Shown here piece by piece: positions 15,895 through 24,293 of a DNA stretch of 64,000 nucleotides. Under the pieces are notes generated by a model. It saw only the letters and a program-made list of their open reading frames with translations. It did no database searches and was not told the DNA's origin. Origin of the DNA: Comamonadaceae bacterium (lineage in GTDB: Bacteria; Pseudomonadota; Gammaproteobacteria; Burkholderiales; Burkholderiaceae_C); the NCBI GenBank assembly GCA_015999985.1, contig JAECRA010000018.1, positions 1 through 64,000 of the forward strand, in the 5' to 3' direction. The translations under genes and the position numbers were made by a program. Every line of letters begins with the position of its first letter. Within the stretch, counting starts at the first letter, position 1.

Positions 15895-16668
15895 CTAGGA
15901 AGCCACCGGACGTTGACTGCTTTGCCCATATGCTCTTCGCAAGGACTCATCTAACGTGAGCCCCGCGACGCTTACGAATAAACGTTTGGTTTCACGCAGT
16001 ACGCTCCGCTGGTGCGCCGCAAGTTGATTTGCTAGTCCCATGGCTGTATCGAGCACCCGTGAATCAGGCACCACGTGGTTGACGAGCCCGCGTGCTAAAG
16101 ATTGATCTGCTTGACAGGACGTACCAGAGGCAAGCATTTCATATGCAAATTTGCGGCTGGTGCGATGCTGCAAGTGACTGATTACCAGACTGGGAACCAT
16201 GCCGCGTGCGATCTCGGGGTAGCCGATTTGGGCACTTTCCCCCATCACGCTGAGATCGGCCGACACCGCGATTGCACCCCCTAAGCCGGCTGCCATGCCG
16301 GTGATCGCTGCGATCACGGTGACGTCTAGGTCTCCAAAGAGCTGCAACAATTCCAGCATGGCTAGATCACGTTGTTGTTGGGCTATCGGGTTGGTGAGTT
16401 CGCCCTCAAACTCCTTCAGATCGGCGCCTGCACAAAATGCAGGCCCGTTACCGGCAAGGACAACAGCATGTACCGTCGAGTCGCTATCGGCGGCTTTCAA
16501 TGCGGCAGCCAATGCGCTCGTTAAAGCGGTATCGAGAGCGTTTCGGCGCTCAGGGCGATTCAGCGTCAGCACGCGCACTTGGCCGTGCTCTGCGATATGC
16601 AGCGTGGTTGACGACGCAGTTTGCGTGATGGAGGTGTCAGGGTAGGTGACTGCCGAACGGACATTCAT
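15895..16668 (-). CDS. Enoyl-CoA hydratase/isomerase family protein
   Basis: A 257-residue crotonase with a roughly 20-residue leader before the fold starts at TLHIAEHGQVRVLTLNRPERRNALD. The oxyanion-hole segments FCAGAD (78-83) and MAAGLGGAIAVSAD (125-138) are present. Glu152 in YPEIARGMVP keeps the second catalytic glutamate of hydratases; the first aligns with Ala132. A methylglutaconyl- or branched enoyl-CoA hydratase is a fair guess. It is a separate transcription unit 269 bp upstream of the big operon, with its own copy of the operator 23 bp before the start codon, so it should be co-regulated. Its start codon has no strong ribosome site. Confidence 0.85.
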   Translation of the reverse strand: MNVRSAVTYPDTSITQTASSTTLHIAEHGQVRVLTLNRPERRNALDTALTSALAAALKAADSDSTVHAVVLAGNGPAFCAGADLKEFEGELTNPIAQQQRDLAMLELLQLFGDLDVTVIAAITGMAAGLGGAIAVSADLSVMGESAQIGYPEIARGMVPSLVISHLQHRTSRKFAYEMLASGTSCQADQSLARGLVNHVVPDSRVLDTAMGLANQLAAHQRSVLRETKRLFVSVAGLTLDESLRRAYGQSSQRPVAS

Positions 16669-16690
16669 TTGTCATCAAATAGCATTAAGA

Positions 16691-16708
16691 ATACTCGGTA
16701 GTATTATC
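16691..16708. promoter_or_regulatory. Second copy of the putative TetR operator
   Basis: ATACTCGGTAGTATTATC contains a perfect inverted repeat ATACT-CGGT-AGTAT and differs by one base from the site at 15694-15711. On the minus strand it reads GATAATACTACCGAGTAT, again overlapping a -10-like GATAAT, and lies 23 bp upstream of the crotonase start at 16668. Confidence 0.62.
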
Positions 16709-16751
16709 TGTTTTGAGCTAAGGCAATCTCGGGATAACCCGTAGGCGACCC

Positions 16752-16970
16752 GGCTGGACATGGCTGGTCAAAAAAGCCGATGGCTCTGTCGACATCGTCA
16801 ACATGGGCGCCGCCGGCACCCCCCTGACCACTGGCGACACCCCTGTGTTGACCGTGGACGTGTGGGAACATGCCTACTACATCGACTACCGCAATATGCG
16901 CCCTAAATTCGTAGAAGCTTTCTTCGAAAAGCTGGCCAACTGGGACTTCGCAGCCAAGAACTTCGGCTGA
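16752..16970 (+). pseudogene. sodB: 5'-truncated Fe/Mn superoxide dismutase (C-terminal remnant)
   Basis: Reading frame 16752-16970 encodes about 72 residues matching the C-terminal third of Fe/Mn superoxide dismutase: it opens GWTWLVKKADGSVDIVNMG, contains the metal-site signature DVWEHAYYIDYRN and ends NWDFAAKNFG. A complete enzyme is about 190-200 residues. Upstream, the frame meets a TAA at 16719-16721 after some ten unrelated codons, and no start codon or N-terminal part exists. The normal terminator follows at 17009-17035. The natural reading is that the 5' two thirds were lost when the catabolic block was inserted or rearranged next to it. Confidence 0.9.
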
Positions 16971-17008
16971 TCGACGCTCTCTGTAGCTGCCCTGACGCAG
17001 CAACAAGC

Positions 17009-17035
17009 AAGCCACCGTGAGGTGGCTTGTTTTTT
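17009..17035 (+). terminator. Rho-independent terminator of the sodB remnant
   Basis: An 8-bp stem AAGCCACC/GGTGGCTT with loop GTGA is followed by GTTTTTT. It lies 38 bp after the stop of the superoxide dismutase remnant, where the intact gene would have ended. Confidence 0.85.
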
Positions 17036-17376
17036 GGGGCTTTCGGTTTCACGTTTCATCAAGACTGATGTTCACACCCCGAAGCGCGAGTTGACCCAAT
17101 CCGAGCCACGCTTATTGGCTTGTACCGAGGCACTGGAGCGTAGAGAGATGTGGCGACTGTGCTGGTGGCACCCTTTGCGTTTTCGTTGAAGCTCTTACCT
17201 TCACCCCGCCCTCTCCCCTGGCCGGGCGCCCGCCTGCGGGAGAGGGAGAAATTCAATCTCAGAAGGTTGCGGAGCAAGCCATGTCAGGGCCACCGCGGAG
17301 CTGGCTTTGCCAGGCCGCCAGTGGCGTCCCTCCACCGGGGGAAGGCGCGCAAGCGCCTCAGGGGGGAGCTATTTCT
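17036..17376. repeat. Gene-free spacer with a CCCTCTCCC/GGGAGAGGG dispersed repeat
   Basis: About 340 bases between the remnant and the response-regulator gene. It holds an inverted pair CCCTCTCCC (17209-17217) and GGGAGAGGG (17238-17246), the same core found at 32996-33016 and 41532-41554. A GC-rich stretch with short G runs lies at 17330-17390. No gene is supported; small open frames here have no recognisable features. Confidence 0.55.
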
Positions 17377-18276
17377 TCAGGGGGGGGCTGCACCACCCGC
17401 GACGATAGCCGCAGCCGCGCTGCGTGTTTCGACCCCCAGTTTGGCAAAGACGTGCTCGAGATGTTTGTTGACGGTGCGCGGGCTCATCACCAGAATGTCG
17501 CCGATGTCGCGGTTGGTCTTGCCTTTGGCCAGCCAGGCCAGCACTTCGGTTTCGCGCGGGGTCAGCGACGCGCGGCGAAGCCTCTCGGCGGCGGGGTTGT
17601 CATCTGCAGCAGGAGTCAGAAGCAGCATGGATTCGCCCGGGTTGCTTTGTCCCATATGCCGTGCCAACAGGCGAGCGCGTGGTCCTTGCCCGCCCCTGGC
17701 TTCCCCATGCGTCAGGGCTTGCTTCAACCAGTTCAGTGTGTCTGCATCTGCCAGGTCACCTAACCAGTCACGAGCCTGGGGAGAGCACCAAGCCACGCGG
17801 CCATGGGAGTCGAGCATGACGCTGCCCATGCCAGCAACATCGACCGCGTCACGCGCCAGCCTGGCCACTTTGGCATTGCGCACGTGTGTTGCTAGGCGGG
17901 CCATGACCTCCGGTAACCGCAGTGGCTTGACGACGTAGTCAACGCCGCCGCTGGCAAAGCCCTGGAGGATTTGCTCGGTTTCCGACAAGCCGGTCATGAA
18001 CAGAACCGGTATATGCGCCCAAGCCGGGGTGGCCTTGATCTGAGAGCACAGCGAGAAGCCATCTCCGTCGGGCAGGATGCCGTCCATCAAAATGCCATCT
18101 GGCACGGTGATCGCAAGCCTGTCCAGCGCCTCCGCAACATCTCGCGCCGCGAGCACGTCGTAGCCTTCTAGTGTCAGCGCTTCGCAAAGCATATTCAGGG
18201 TGGGCAGTGAGTCCTCAACGACCAGGATCACGGGCATGGCAGTCGGAAGCGGCAGGTCAGGTGCGCCTTCAGTCAT
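17377..18276 (-). CDS. LuxR-type response regulator (REC - PAS-like - HTH)
   Basis: A 299-residue response regulator. The receiver domain spans about 15-130 (VILVVEDS acidic pocket, phosphoacceptor Asp in GILMDGILP, Lys in DYVVKPL). A short PAS-like segment around 145-175 (MGSVMLDSHGRVAWCSPQARDWL) follows. The LuxR helix-turn-helix occupies about 232-295 (LTPRETEVLAWLAKGKTNRDIGDIL, then SPRTVNKHLEHVFAKLGVETR). Its start overlaps the end of the kinase gene by 8 bp, so the two form a pair. Being next to and divergent from urtA-amiE, it is the likely activator of that operon; this is inference from position. The C-terminus is alanine-rich. Confidence 0.9.
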   Translation of the reverse strand: MTEGAPDLPLPTAMPVILVVEDSLPTLNMLCEALTLEGYDVLAARDVAEALDRLAITVPDGILMDGILPDGDGFSLCSQIKATPAWAHIPVLFMTGLSETEQILQGFASGGVDYVVKPLRLPEVMARLATHVRNAKVARLARDAVDVAGMGSVMLDSHGRVAWCSPQARDWLGDLADADTLNWLKQALTHGEARGGQGPRARLLARHMGQSNPGESMLLLTPAADDNPAAERLRRASLTPRETEVLAWLAKGKTNRDIGDILVMSPRTVNKHLEHVFAKLGVETRSAAAAIVAGGAAPP

Positions 18277-21200
18277 TTGTTTGTCTCTGAGAAAGTTTGA
18301 GCGTACTCATGAGGCCATCGAAATCGAATCTGTCCAGGCAGGCCAGCAAGGCTGCCAGCGTGCTTGCTTCGGCCGGAAGTGTGCTGGCGGCTTCGCGCAG
18401 GCGTTCACGCAAAGCCGGTGCCCGGCCCTGGCGGGCCATGCGCATCAGGTCTTCGTGCAGTTCCAGGGGCAGTGGAGCTAGCGCAAGTTCGGCATCTGCT
18501 GTCAAAGCTGCGGCGGTCATTGCGGGTTCGGCCCGTATCCACTGCAGCTTGAGTACGTTTTCCAGTGTGTCCAGTAGCTCGGTCTCCAGCACCGGCTTGG
18601 CTACAAATCCCTGGCAGAGAGCTTGCCTGATCTTGTCGCTTTGGTTGTCGATCATGTTGGCCGAAACGAAGACCACAGGCAGTTGGGACGCATCCAGTCG
18701 ATCGCGCACCTGACGTGCAGTTTCCCAGCCATCCCATCCATCCATGGAGATATCGAGCAGCAGCAGATCGGGAAGCTTCTGTTCCAGAATCTCCACACAC
18801 TCTTCACCACTGGCCGCTTCAATCACATTGAAACCCAGTGGAACCAGCAGGGCCGCCAGCAACTGCCGGTGCAGTGGCTGATCGTCTACCACCAAAAGCG
18901 TGCGGCGCGGACCCTCATACCCGGTCACAGGCCGCAGGCTGTGAGCCGCACGTTTGAGATGCGCGGGGTCAGGCACGGCCCGAGGCAGGTAGAGCCGCAG
19001 CGAGAACACGCTGCCTTCACCAGGTTTGCTGCGCAGCGAGATCTCCCCTCCCATCATCTGCGTGATCAAAAGGGTGATGGTCAATCCCAGGCCAGTGCCC
19101 GTTTCGGCCGCGCGGCGGCCGGCAGAACCACGCTCGAACGGGAGAAAGATGCGCTGCTGATCCTGCTCCGCGATGCCAATCCCGGTATCTGCCACTTCAA
19201 TGCGGGTCACCTGTTGTGTGAAATCCATCCTAAGCGTGACTTCCCCTTGGGGCGTGAAGCGGATGGCGTTGCCAATCAGGTTGATCAAAAGCTGGCGCAG
19301 ACGCTTGGCGTCGGTGCGAATCCAATCGGGGCGGTCGCCCTCAATGGCAATAAGGAATCGAAGTCCCTTGGCCTCGGCCTGTGGGCGCACCATGCGTTCC
19401 ACATCTTCAATGAGTGGGCCCAGCGGTAAGGGTGCCAAGTCCAGTTTCAACCTGCTGGCCTCGATCCTGGCAAGGTCCAGAGCATCGTCAATCAGCGCAT
19501 GCATATGTTGGCCACTGCGTTGCATGGTGGCCAAGGTGTCACGCACTGCGCCGGCTACGAGCGGGTTTTTGATCAGCAGTTCGGTATAGCCCATGATGCT
19601 GGTAAGCGGCGTGCGCAGCTCGTGCGTCATGCCGGCGACATAGCGGGTCTTGGCCAGATTGGCTGCTTCGGCGCGGTCGCGCGCGGACTGCAGTTCAGCG
19701 TCGGTTCGGCGGTGCGCGTCGATCTCTTTGAGCAGCAGTTGAGTTTGGCGTTCCGACTCATCCTGCGCCATTCTCCGACTGTCATTGGTCAGCACAATCC
19801 ACCAGGCGCTGACGGCGGCCAGCGCAGCCAGCAGGGCAAAAACCTTGAGGAACGGCCATTGCAACTGCGCGACATCACCTTGCGCGCTTTCCTGGGCATA
19901 CACCAGGCCAAACAGAAAGGCCATGGTGGCGCTCAGGGTGATAAAGACCATGAGGTAGTGGCCGAGCCGGAAGTTCACACGAGCAGCCAAGCGATCCGGC
20001 AGCAGCAGGTGCAGCCAACTGCGTATCTGATCTGATCCCCTGGAATTGGTCTTGCAGCGGTCGTGGCAGCGTGACTCCAGAGAGCAACACAGTGAGCAAA
20101 TAGCGCCCCCAAAGGCTGGGCAGCTCGCCATGTCTTCAGATTCAAACTGGTTGTTGCACACCACGCAGTTCACTGACTCTCCAGGCGCCCATTGGTCCTG
20201 CGGCTGGCGCGCCAGATAGTATCGCCCCCCCGTCAGCGCCGCCAGCAATGGAGAAAGCGCCATGGCGAGACCCAGGGCAATGAAGGGTGAAAACGCCTGC
20301 GCCACTTCTCCCATCAGTCCAGCATAGGCCATGCTGGAGACGGCAGCGGCGACCACCATGGAGCCAATGCCTACCGGGTTGAAGTCATAGAGATAGGCGC
20401 GGCGAAACTCGATCCCGCGCGGGCTCAGGCCCAAGGGCTTGTTGATGACAAGATCTGCCACCAGAGCACCCACCCAGGCGATGGCTACGTTGCTGTAGAC
20501 GCTAAGCACTTTTTCAAGACCGCTGAAGACGCCAAGCAGCATGAGCAGGGTGGCAATAGCGACGTTGAATACCAGCCACACCACGCGGCCAGGGTGGCTG
20601 CGTGTGACGCGGGCAAAGAAGTTGGACCAGGCCAATGAACCGGCGTAAGCGTTGGTCAGATTGATCTTGATCTGCGAGATGATCACAAACACCACCGTCA
20701 CCGCAACGGCCAGTACGGGCATGGACAGCGACTGCGTAAAGCCGGCCAGGTACATCTGCGTCGGCTCAATGGCGTGTTGGGGCGCCACGCCAAGCTGCAT
20801 GGCGGCGAATGCGAGGAAGGCCCCGCCAGCCATTCTCAGCATGCCCATGACTATCCAGCCAGGTCCGCTGACCAGTACTGCACCCCACCAGCGCCAACGG
20901 TTCTCGCGCGTCTTCTCAGGCAGGAAGCGCAAAAAATCAACCTGCTCGCCGATCTGAACCACCAGCGCAAAGATGACTGTGGTGGCAGCGCCGAAGAGCA
21001 GTGGCGAGAATTCGCTGGAGCCTGATTTCAGGCCTTTGAGGCTGGCGAAATCAGTGAACATCTGCGGTTGCGAGAGCGCTATCCAGATGAACGGAAAGAC
21101 CAGCAGAAACAGCCAGACAGGTTGTGTCCAGGCTTGCAGTTTGCTGATCAAGGTAATTCCGCGAATGGCCAGAGGCACCACCACCAAGGCCGAAACCAAA

Positions 21201-21757
21201 TAGCAAACCGGCAATGACCAACCTGTCGCCATCTGCACGGCGAGCGCCATGATGACGGCCTCCAATGCAAAAAATATGAAGGTAAATACGGCGTAGATCA
21301 GAGATGTGATGGTCGAGCCGAGATAGCCGAAGCCCGCACCGCGCGTGAGCAGGTCCATGTCCAGGCCGTACCGCGCAGCGTAATAGGCGATGGGCAGTCC
21401 AGTGAAGAAAATCACCAGGCCCACCACCAGAATCGCCCACATGGCGTTGGCAAAGCCGTAGTTGATGGCAATGGCACCGCCTATGGCTTCCAGGGCCAGG
21501 AAGGACAGCGAACCAAACGCGGTGTTGGCTACGCGCCACTCGCTCCACTTGCGAAAGGAGCGTGGCGTGTAGCGCAGCGCGTAGTCCTCCATCGTCTCAT
21601 CAGCCACCCAGGAGTTGTACTCCCGCCGGGAAGCGGAGATCTGCTGCGGAACGATGGGGATGGTGCGAGCAATCCGGTTCATGGGGCTCAGGGGGCGACC
21701 TGCGTGCGAGTGGCTTTCATGGGGCCTGGCACCAAGGCGGTGCATGGGTGAGTGCAT
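18269..21757 (-). CDS. NCS1-type permease fused to hybrid histidine kinase/receiver (transporter-coupled sensor)
   Basis: A 1162-residue fusion. Residues about 40-515 form an NCS1 purine/cytosine/allantoin-type permease with many membrane segments. Residues 531-568 carry eight cysteines (C531, C534, C546, C554, C557, C558, C564, C568), a likely metal or redox module. Two more membrane segments at about 600-622 and 636-656 lead into a kinase with His712 (GMTHELRTPL), N-box Asn830, DTGIG at 857-861 and GTGLGL at 887-892. A receiver follows with Asp958/959, phosphoacceptor Asp1002 and Lys1054, then a helical tail. Domain logic resembles CbrA and PutP-fused kinases, where transport and sensing are coupled. 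An alternative start is ATG 21682; the ribosome site does not decide. It lies divergent from the amide operon. Confidence 0.9.
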   Translation of the reverse strand: MHSPMHRLGARPHESHSHAGRPLSPMNRIARTIPIVPQQISASRREYNSWVADETMEDYALRYTPRSFRKWSEWRVANTAFGSLSFLALEAIGGAIAINYGFANAMWAILVVGLVIFFTGLPIAYYAARYGLDMDLLTRGAGFGYLGSTITSLIYAVFTFIFFALEAVIMALAVQMATGWSLPVCYLVSALVVVPLAIRGITLISKLQAWTQPVWLFLLVFPFIWIALSQPQMFTDFASLKGLKSGSSEFSPLLFGAATTVIFALVVQIGEQVDFLRFLPEKTRENRWRWWGAVLVSGPGWIVMGMLRMAGGAFLAFAAMQLGVAPQHAIEPTQMYLAGFTQSLSMPVLAVAVTVVFVIISQIKINLTNAYAGSLAWSNFFARVTRSHPGRVVWLVFNVAIATLLMLLGVFSGLEKVLSVYSNVAIAWVGALVADLVINKPLGLSPRGIEFRRAYLYDFNPVGIGSMVVAAAVSSMAYAGLMGEVAQAFSPFIALGLAMALSPLLAALTGGRYYLARQPQDQWAPGESVNCVVCNNQFESEDMASCPAFGGAICSLCCSLESRCHDRCKTNSRGSDQIRSWLHLLLPDRLAARVNFRLGHYLMVFITLSATMAFLFGLVYAQESAQGDVAQLQWPFLKVFALLAALAAVSAWWIVLTNDSRRMAQDESERQTQLLLKEIDAHRRTDAELQSARDRAEAANLAKTRYVAGMTHELRTPLTSIMGYTELLIKNPLVAGAVRDTLATMQRSGQHMHALIDDALDLARIEASRLKLDLAPLPLGPLIEDVERMVRPQAEAKGLRFLIAIEGDRPDWIRTDAKRLRQLLINLIGNAIRFTPQGEVTLRMDFTQQVTRIEVADTGIGIAEQDQQRIFLPFERGSAGRRAAETGTGLGLTITLLITQMMGGEISLRSKPGEGSVFSLRLYLPRAVPDPAHLKRAAHSLRPVTGYEGPRRTLLVVDDQPLHRQLLAALLVPLGFNVIEAASGEECVEILEQKLPDLLLLDISMDGWDGWETARQVRDRLDASQLPVVFVSANMIDNQSDKIRQALCQGFVAKPVLETELLDTLENVLKLQWIRAEPAMTAAALTADAELALAPLPLELHEDLMRMARQGRAPALRERLREAASTLPAEASTLAALLACLDRFDFDGLMSTLKLSQRQTND

Positions 21758-21945
21758 GCACGCTCAAAGTGCGCACGGTGTTGGTGCCACCACGTCCCTG
21801 GAAAGTGCATGAGGCAGTGAGCCGCAAGAATCATTCCAGCGCCGGCTTACGTTGTTTGACGTATGGGCACGAATGCGGGTCAACCCTAATCTAGCGGCAA
21901 GTCGGCATGAGGCCGATTTCCTTAACCAGCCCTAGGAGTCCATCC

Positions 21946-23214
21946 ATGAAAAAGTCCTCTCCCGAGTCCGACCGGTCTCTACTTGAGACGCCCGCAGCCA
22001 GCCGCCGCCGCATTCTCAAGACCATGGGCGCTGCAGGCCTGGCAGGTTTGCCGGCATGGAGCTTTGGCCAGCCAACCGCCTCGGTCAACACCACCAAGTT
22101 GGCAGTCACCGATAGCGAAGTGACTGTGGGCATCCTGCATTCATCCACCGGGACCATGGCCATTTCCGAGACAGGCTCCATCCAGGCGGAGCAACTGGCC
22201 ATTGACCAGATCAATGCCGCTGGGGGCATTCTGGGCCGCAAGATCAAGGTCATCAAGGAAGATGGCGCCTCCGACTGGCCCACGTTCGCGGAAAAGAGCA
22301 AGAAATTGCTCATCAACGACCGCTGCGCCGCCATCTTCGGTTGCTGGACATCCGCCTCACGCAAGGCCGTGCTTCCGATTTTCGAAAAAGAAAACGGCTT
22401 GCTGTACTACCCCACGTTCTACGAAGGCCTGGAGCAGTCGAAGAATGTGATCTACACCGGCCAGGAAGCGACGCAGCAGATTCTGTACAGCCTCGACTGG
22501 GCCAAGAAAGACAAAGGCGCCAAGTCCTTTTTCCTCATTGGTTCGGACTACATCTGGCCACGCACATCGATGAAGATTGCGCGCAAGCACATCGAGAACT
22601 TCCAGAAGGGCAAGGTTGTTGGCGAAGAGTATTACCCGTTGAGCGCCACCAACTTCGGATCGCTGGTCAACAAGATCAAGCTGCAGAAACCAGACTGCAT
22701 TTTCTGTGCAGTGGTGGGCGGCTCCAACGTGGCCTTCTACAAGGCGCTCAAAGCCGCAGGCCTCACAGGCGACAAGCAACTGCTGGTGACGCTGTCTGTG
22801 ACGGAAGACGAAATGACCGGTGTGGGTGGTGAGAACTTCAAGGGCTTCTACTCGTCCATGAAGTACTTCCAGACTCTGGACAACGAGAACAACAAGAAGT
22901 TCGTCGCTGCGTTCAAAGCCAAGTACGGCCCTAACGCCGTCATTGGTGATGTGACGCAGGCTGCTTACCTCGGCCCTTGGCTGTGGAAAGCGGCAGTCGA
23001 GAAAGCCAAGAGCTTCGATGTGACCAAAGTGGCGGCAGCTTCGCCGGGCATAGAGCTCAAGACTGCGCCGGAGGGCTACGTCAAGGTTGACGCGAACCAC
23101 CATCTGTGGAGCAAATCACGCATTGCTCAGGGACAGGCCGATGGCACCTTCAAGGTGGTTTCTGAATCTCCGGACCTGATCAAGCCCGATCCGTTTCCAA
23201 AGGGCTATCAGTGA
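21946..23214 (+). CDS. urtA: Urea/short-chain amide ABC transporter substrate-binding protein
   Basis: A 422-residue periplasmic binding protein of the UrtA/FmdD/AmiC family. The start at 21946 is chosen because AGGAG lies at 21934-21938. A Tat-like signal (SRRRILKTMGAAGLAGLPAW) is present. The mature part opens with EVTVGILHSSTGTMAISET and contains FGCWTSASRKAVLPIFE, typical of the urea/amide branch. In the cell it captures urea or short amides and delivers them to UrtBCDE. It is the first gene of the operon that includes two amidases and no urease genes, so amides are the more likely ligands here. The 188-bp divergent space upstream has no clear sigma-70 or sigma-54 promoter I would defend. 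Confidence 0.9.
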   Translation: MKKSSPESDRSLLETPAASRRRILKTMGAAGLAGLPAWSFGQPTASVNTTKLAVTDSEVTVGILHSSTGTMAISETGSIQAEQLAIDQINAAGGILGRKIKVIKEDGASDWPTFAEKSKKLLINDRCAAIFGCWTSASRKAVLPIFEKENGLLYYPTFYEGLEQSKNVIYTGQEATQQILYSLDWAKKDKGAKSFFLIGSDYIWPRTSMKIARKHIENFQKGKVVGEEYYPLSATNFGSLVNKIKLQKPDCIFCAVVGGSNVAFYKALKAAGLTGDKQLLVTLSVTEDEMTGVGGENFKGFYSSMKYFQTLDNENNKKFVAAFKAKYGPNAVIGDVTQAAYLGPWLWKAAVEKAKSFDVTKVAAASPGIELKTAPEGYVKVDANHHLWSKSRIAQGQADGTFKVVSESPDLIKPDPFPKGYQ

Positions 23215-23236
23215 TCCCTTGATCCTTTGATCTTGT

Positions 23237-23301
23237 GCACGGCGGCTTGACGCCGTGCGGGTTTCAAGAAGCGTGCGAGCTGGATGGAGCTGGCTCGCAC
23301 G
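23237..23301 (+). other. Two tandem stem-loops between urtA and urtB
   Basis: GCACGGCG-GCTTGA-CGCCGTGC at 23237-23258 (8-bp perfect stem) and a 9-bp stem CGTGCGAGC/GCTCGCACG at 23272-23301. Neither has a strong T-run, so partial termination or mRNA protection is likelier than full termination. This would give more binding protein than membrane protein, a common arrangement in ABC operons. Confidence 0.6.
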
Positions 23302-23360
23302 TACCTTGATACCTGAGTTTCTGCTTTCTTCGCTTGTTTCTTTTCCTCTGGAGTTGCACC

Positions 23361-24275
23361 ATGGCTTTCAACGACATGCTCAACATCGGTCTGATGCAGG
23401 GTTTTGCGGGCTTGAGCCTGTTCGCCGTGCTGTTGCTCATGGGCCTGGGCCTGGCCATCATCTTCGGACAGATGGGCGTCATCAATATGGCCCATGGCGA
23501 GTTCATGACCATCGGGGCTTACACGATTTTCCTGGGTTCCACACTGGCAGAAGCGGTGGGCGGCACCGCGACGTCCTGGTACTTCCCGCTCGCCATCCTC
23601 GCTGCTTTTGTGTTCGCATTCATAGCCGGATGGCTGCTCGAATGGGCGCTTATCCAACATCTCTATCAACGCCCGCTTGACACGCTTTTGGCCACCTGGG
23701 GTGTCAGCCTGGCCTTGCAGCAGACATTTCGTACTTTCATCGGTCCGAAGGAAGTCAGCCCTACGCTGCCCGAATGGTTGATGGGGTCCTGGGCGCCCGC
23801 AGAAGGTCTGGACATTCCGATCAACGGCATGTTTGTGCTTGCCCTCACATCGGTGGTCACCGTGACGGTCTTGTTGGCGCTCTACAAGAGCCGCTGGGGC
23901 CTGCGGGTTCGTGCCACCGTGGCTAATCGTGGCATGGCCAACGCCATTGGCATCAACACCCAGAAGACTGACCGGCTGACGTTTGCTATTGGTTGCGGTA
24001 TTGCCGGTGTGGCCGGAGCAGCTTTCACCACCATTGGATCTACAGGCCCGACCTCTGGCTCACTCTACATCGTGGACTCCTTCCTCGTGGTCACTTTCGG
24101 TGGCGCGGCCAGCTTGCTGGGGACCGTCATCTCGGCATTCGGGATCGCCCAGACGCAGTCGATCTCGGAGTTCTTCATGGGCGGCTCCATGGCCAAGGTG
24201 CTCACGCTTTCCGTCATCGTTGTGATCCTGATGTTCCGTCCACAGGGTTTGTTCGCCAGCAAGATTCGCCGCTGA
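23361..24275 (+). CDS. urtB: Urea/amide ABC transporter permease UrtB
   Basis: A 304-residue branched-chain-amino-acid/urea type inner-membrane permease (LivH family). The ATG at 23361 has GGAG upstream at 23350-23353. The typical segment GLGLAIIFGQMGVINMAHGEFMTIGAY is visible, as are many hydrophobic helices and a conserved EAA-like loop near the C-terminus before LTLSVIVVILMFRPQGLFA. Homology to UrtB is clear from the overall pattern and the neighbours. It forms the channel with UrtC. Confidence 0.92.
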   Translation: MAFNDMLNIGLMQGFAGLSLFAVLLLMGLGLAIIFGQMGVINMAHGEFMTIGAYTIFLGSTLAEAVGGTATSWYFPLAILAAFVFAFIAGWLLEWALIQHLYQRPLDTLLATWGVSLALQQTFRTFIGPKEVSPTLPEWLMGSWAPAEGLDIPINGMFVLALTSVVTVTVLLALYKSRWGLRVRATVANRGMANAIGINTQKTDRLTFAIGCGIAGVAGAAFTTIGSTGPTSGSLYIVDSFLVVTFGGAASLLGTVISAFGIAQTQSISEFFMGGSMAKVLTLSVIVVILMFRPQGLFASKIRR

Positions 24276-24293
24276 TAGCCAGGAGAAATTTCC

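Noticed and set aside
16704-17015. A 103-codon minus-strand frame over the SOD remnant
   Set aside because: It is the antisense shadow of the superoxide dismutase remnant, which reads convincingly on the plus strand.
21856-21892. Possible promoter upstream of urtA: TTGACG at 21856 and TAATCT at 21887, or a TGGGCAC...GC sigma-54-like stretch
   Set aside because: The hexamers are 25 bases apart, too far, and the sigma-54-like spacing is two bases short of GG-N10-GC.
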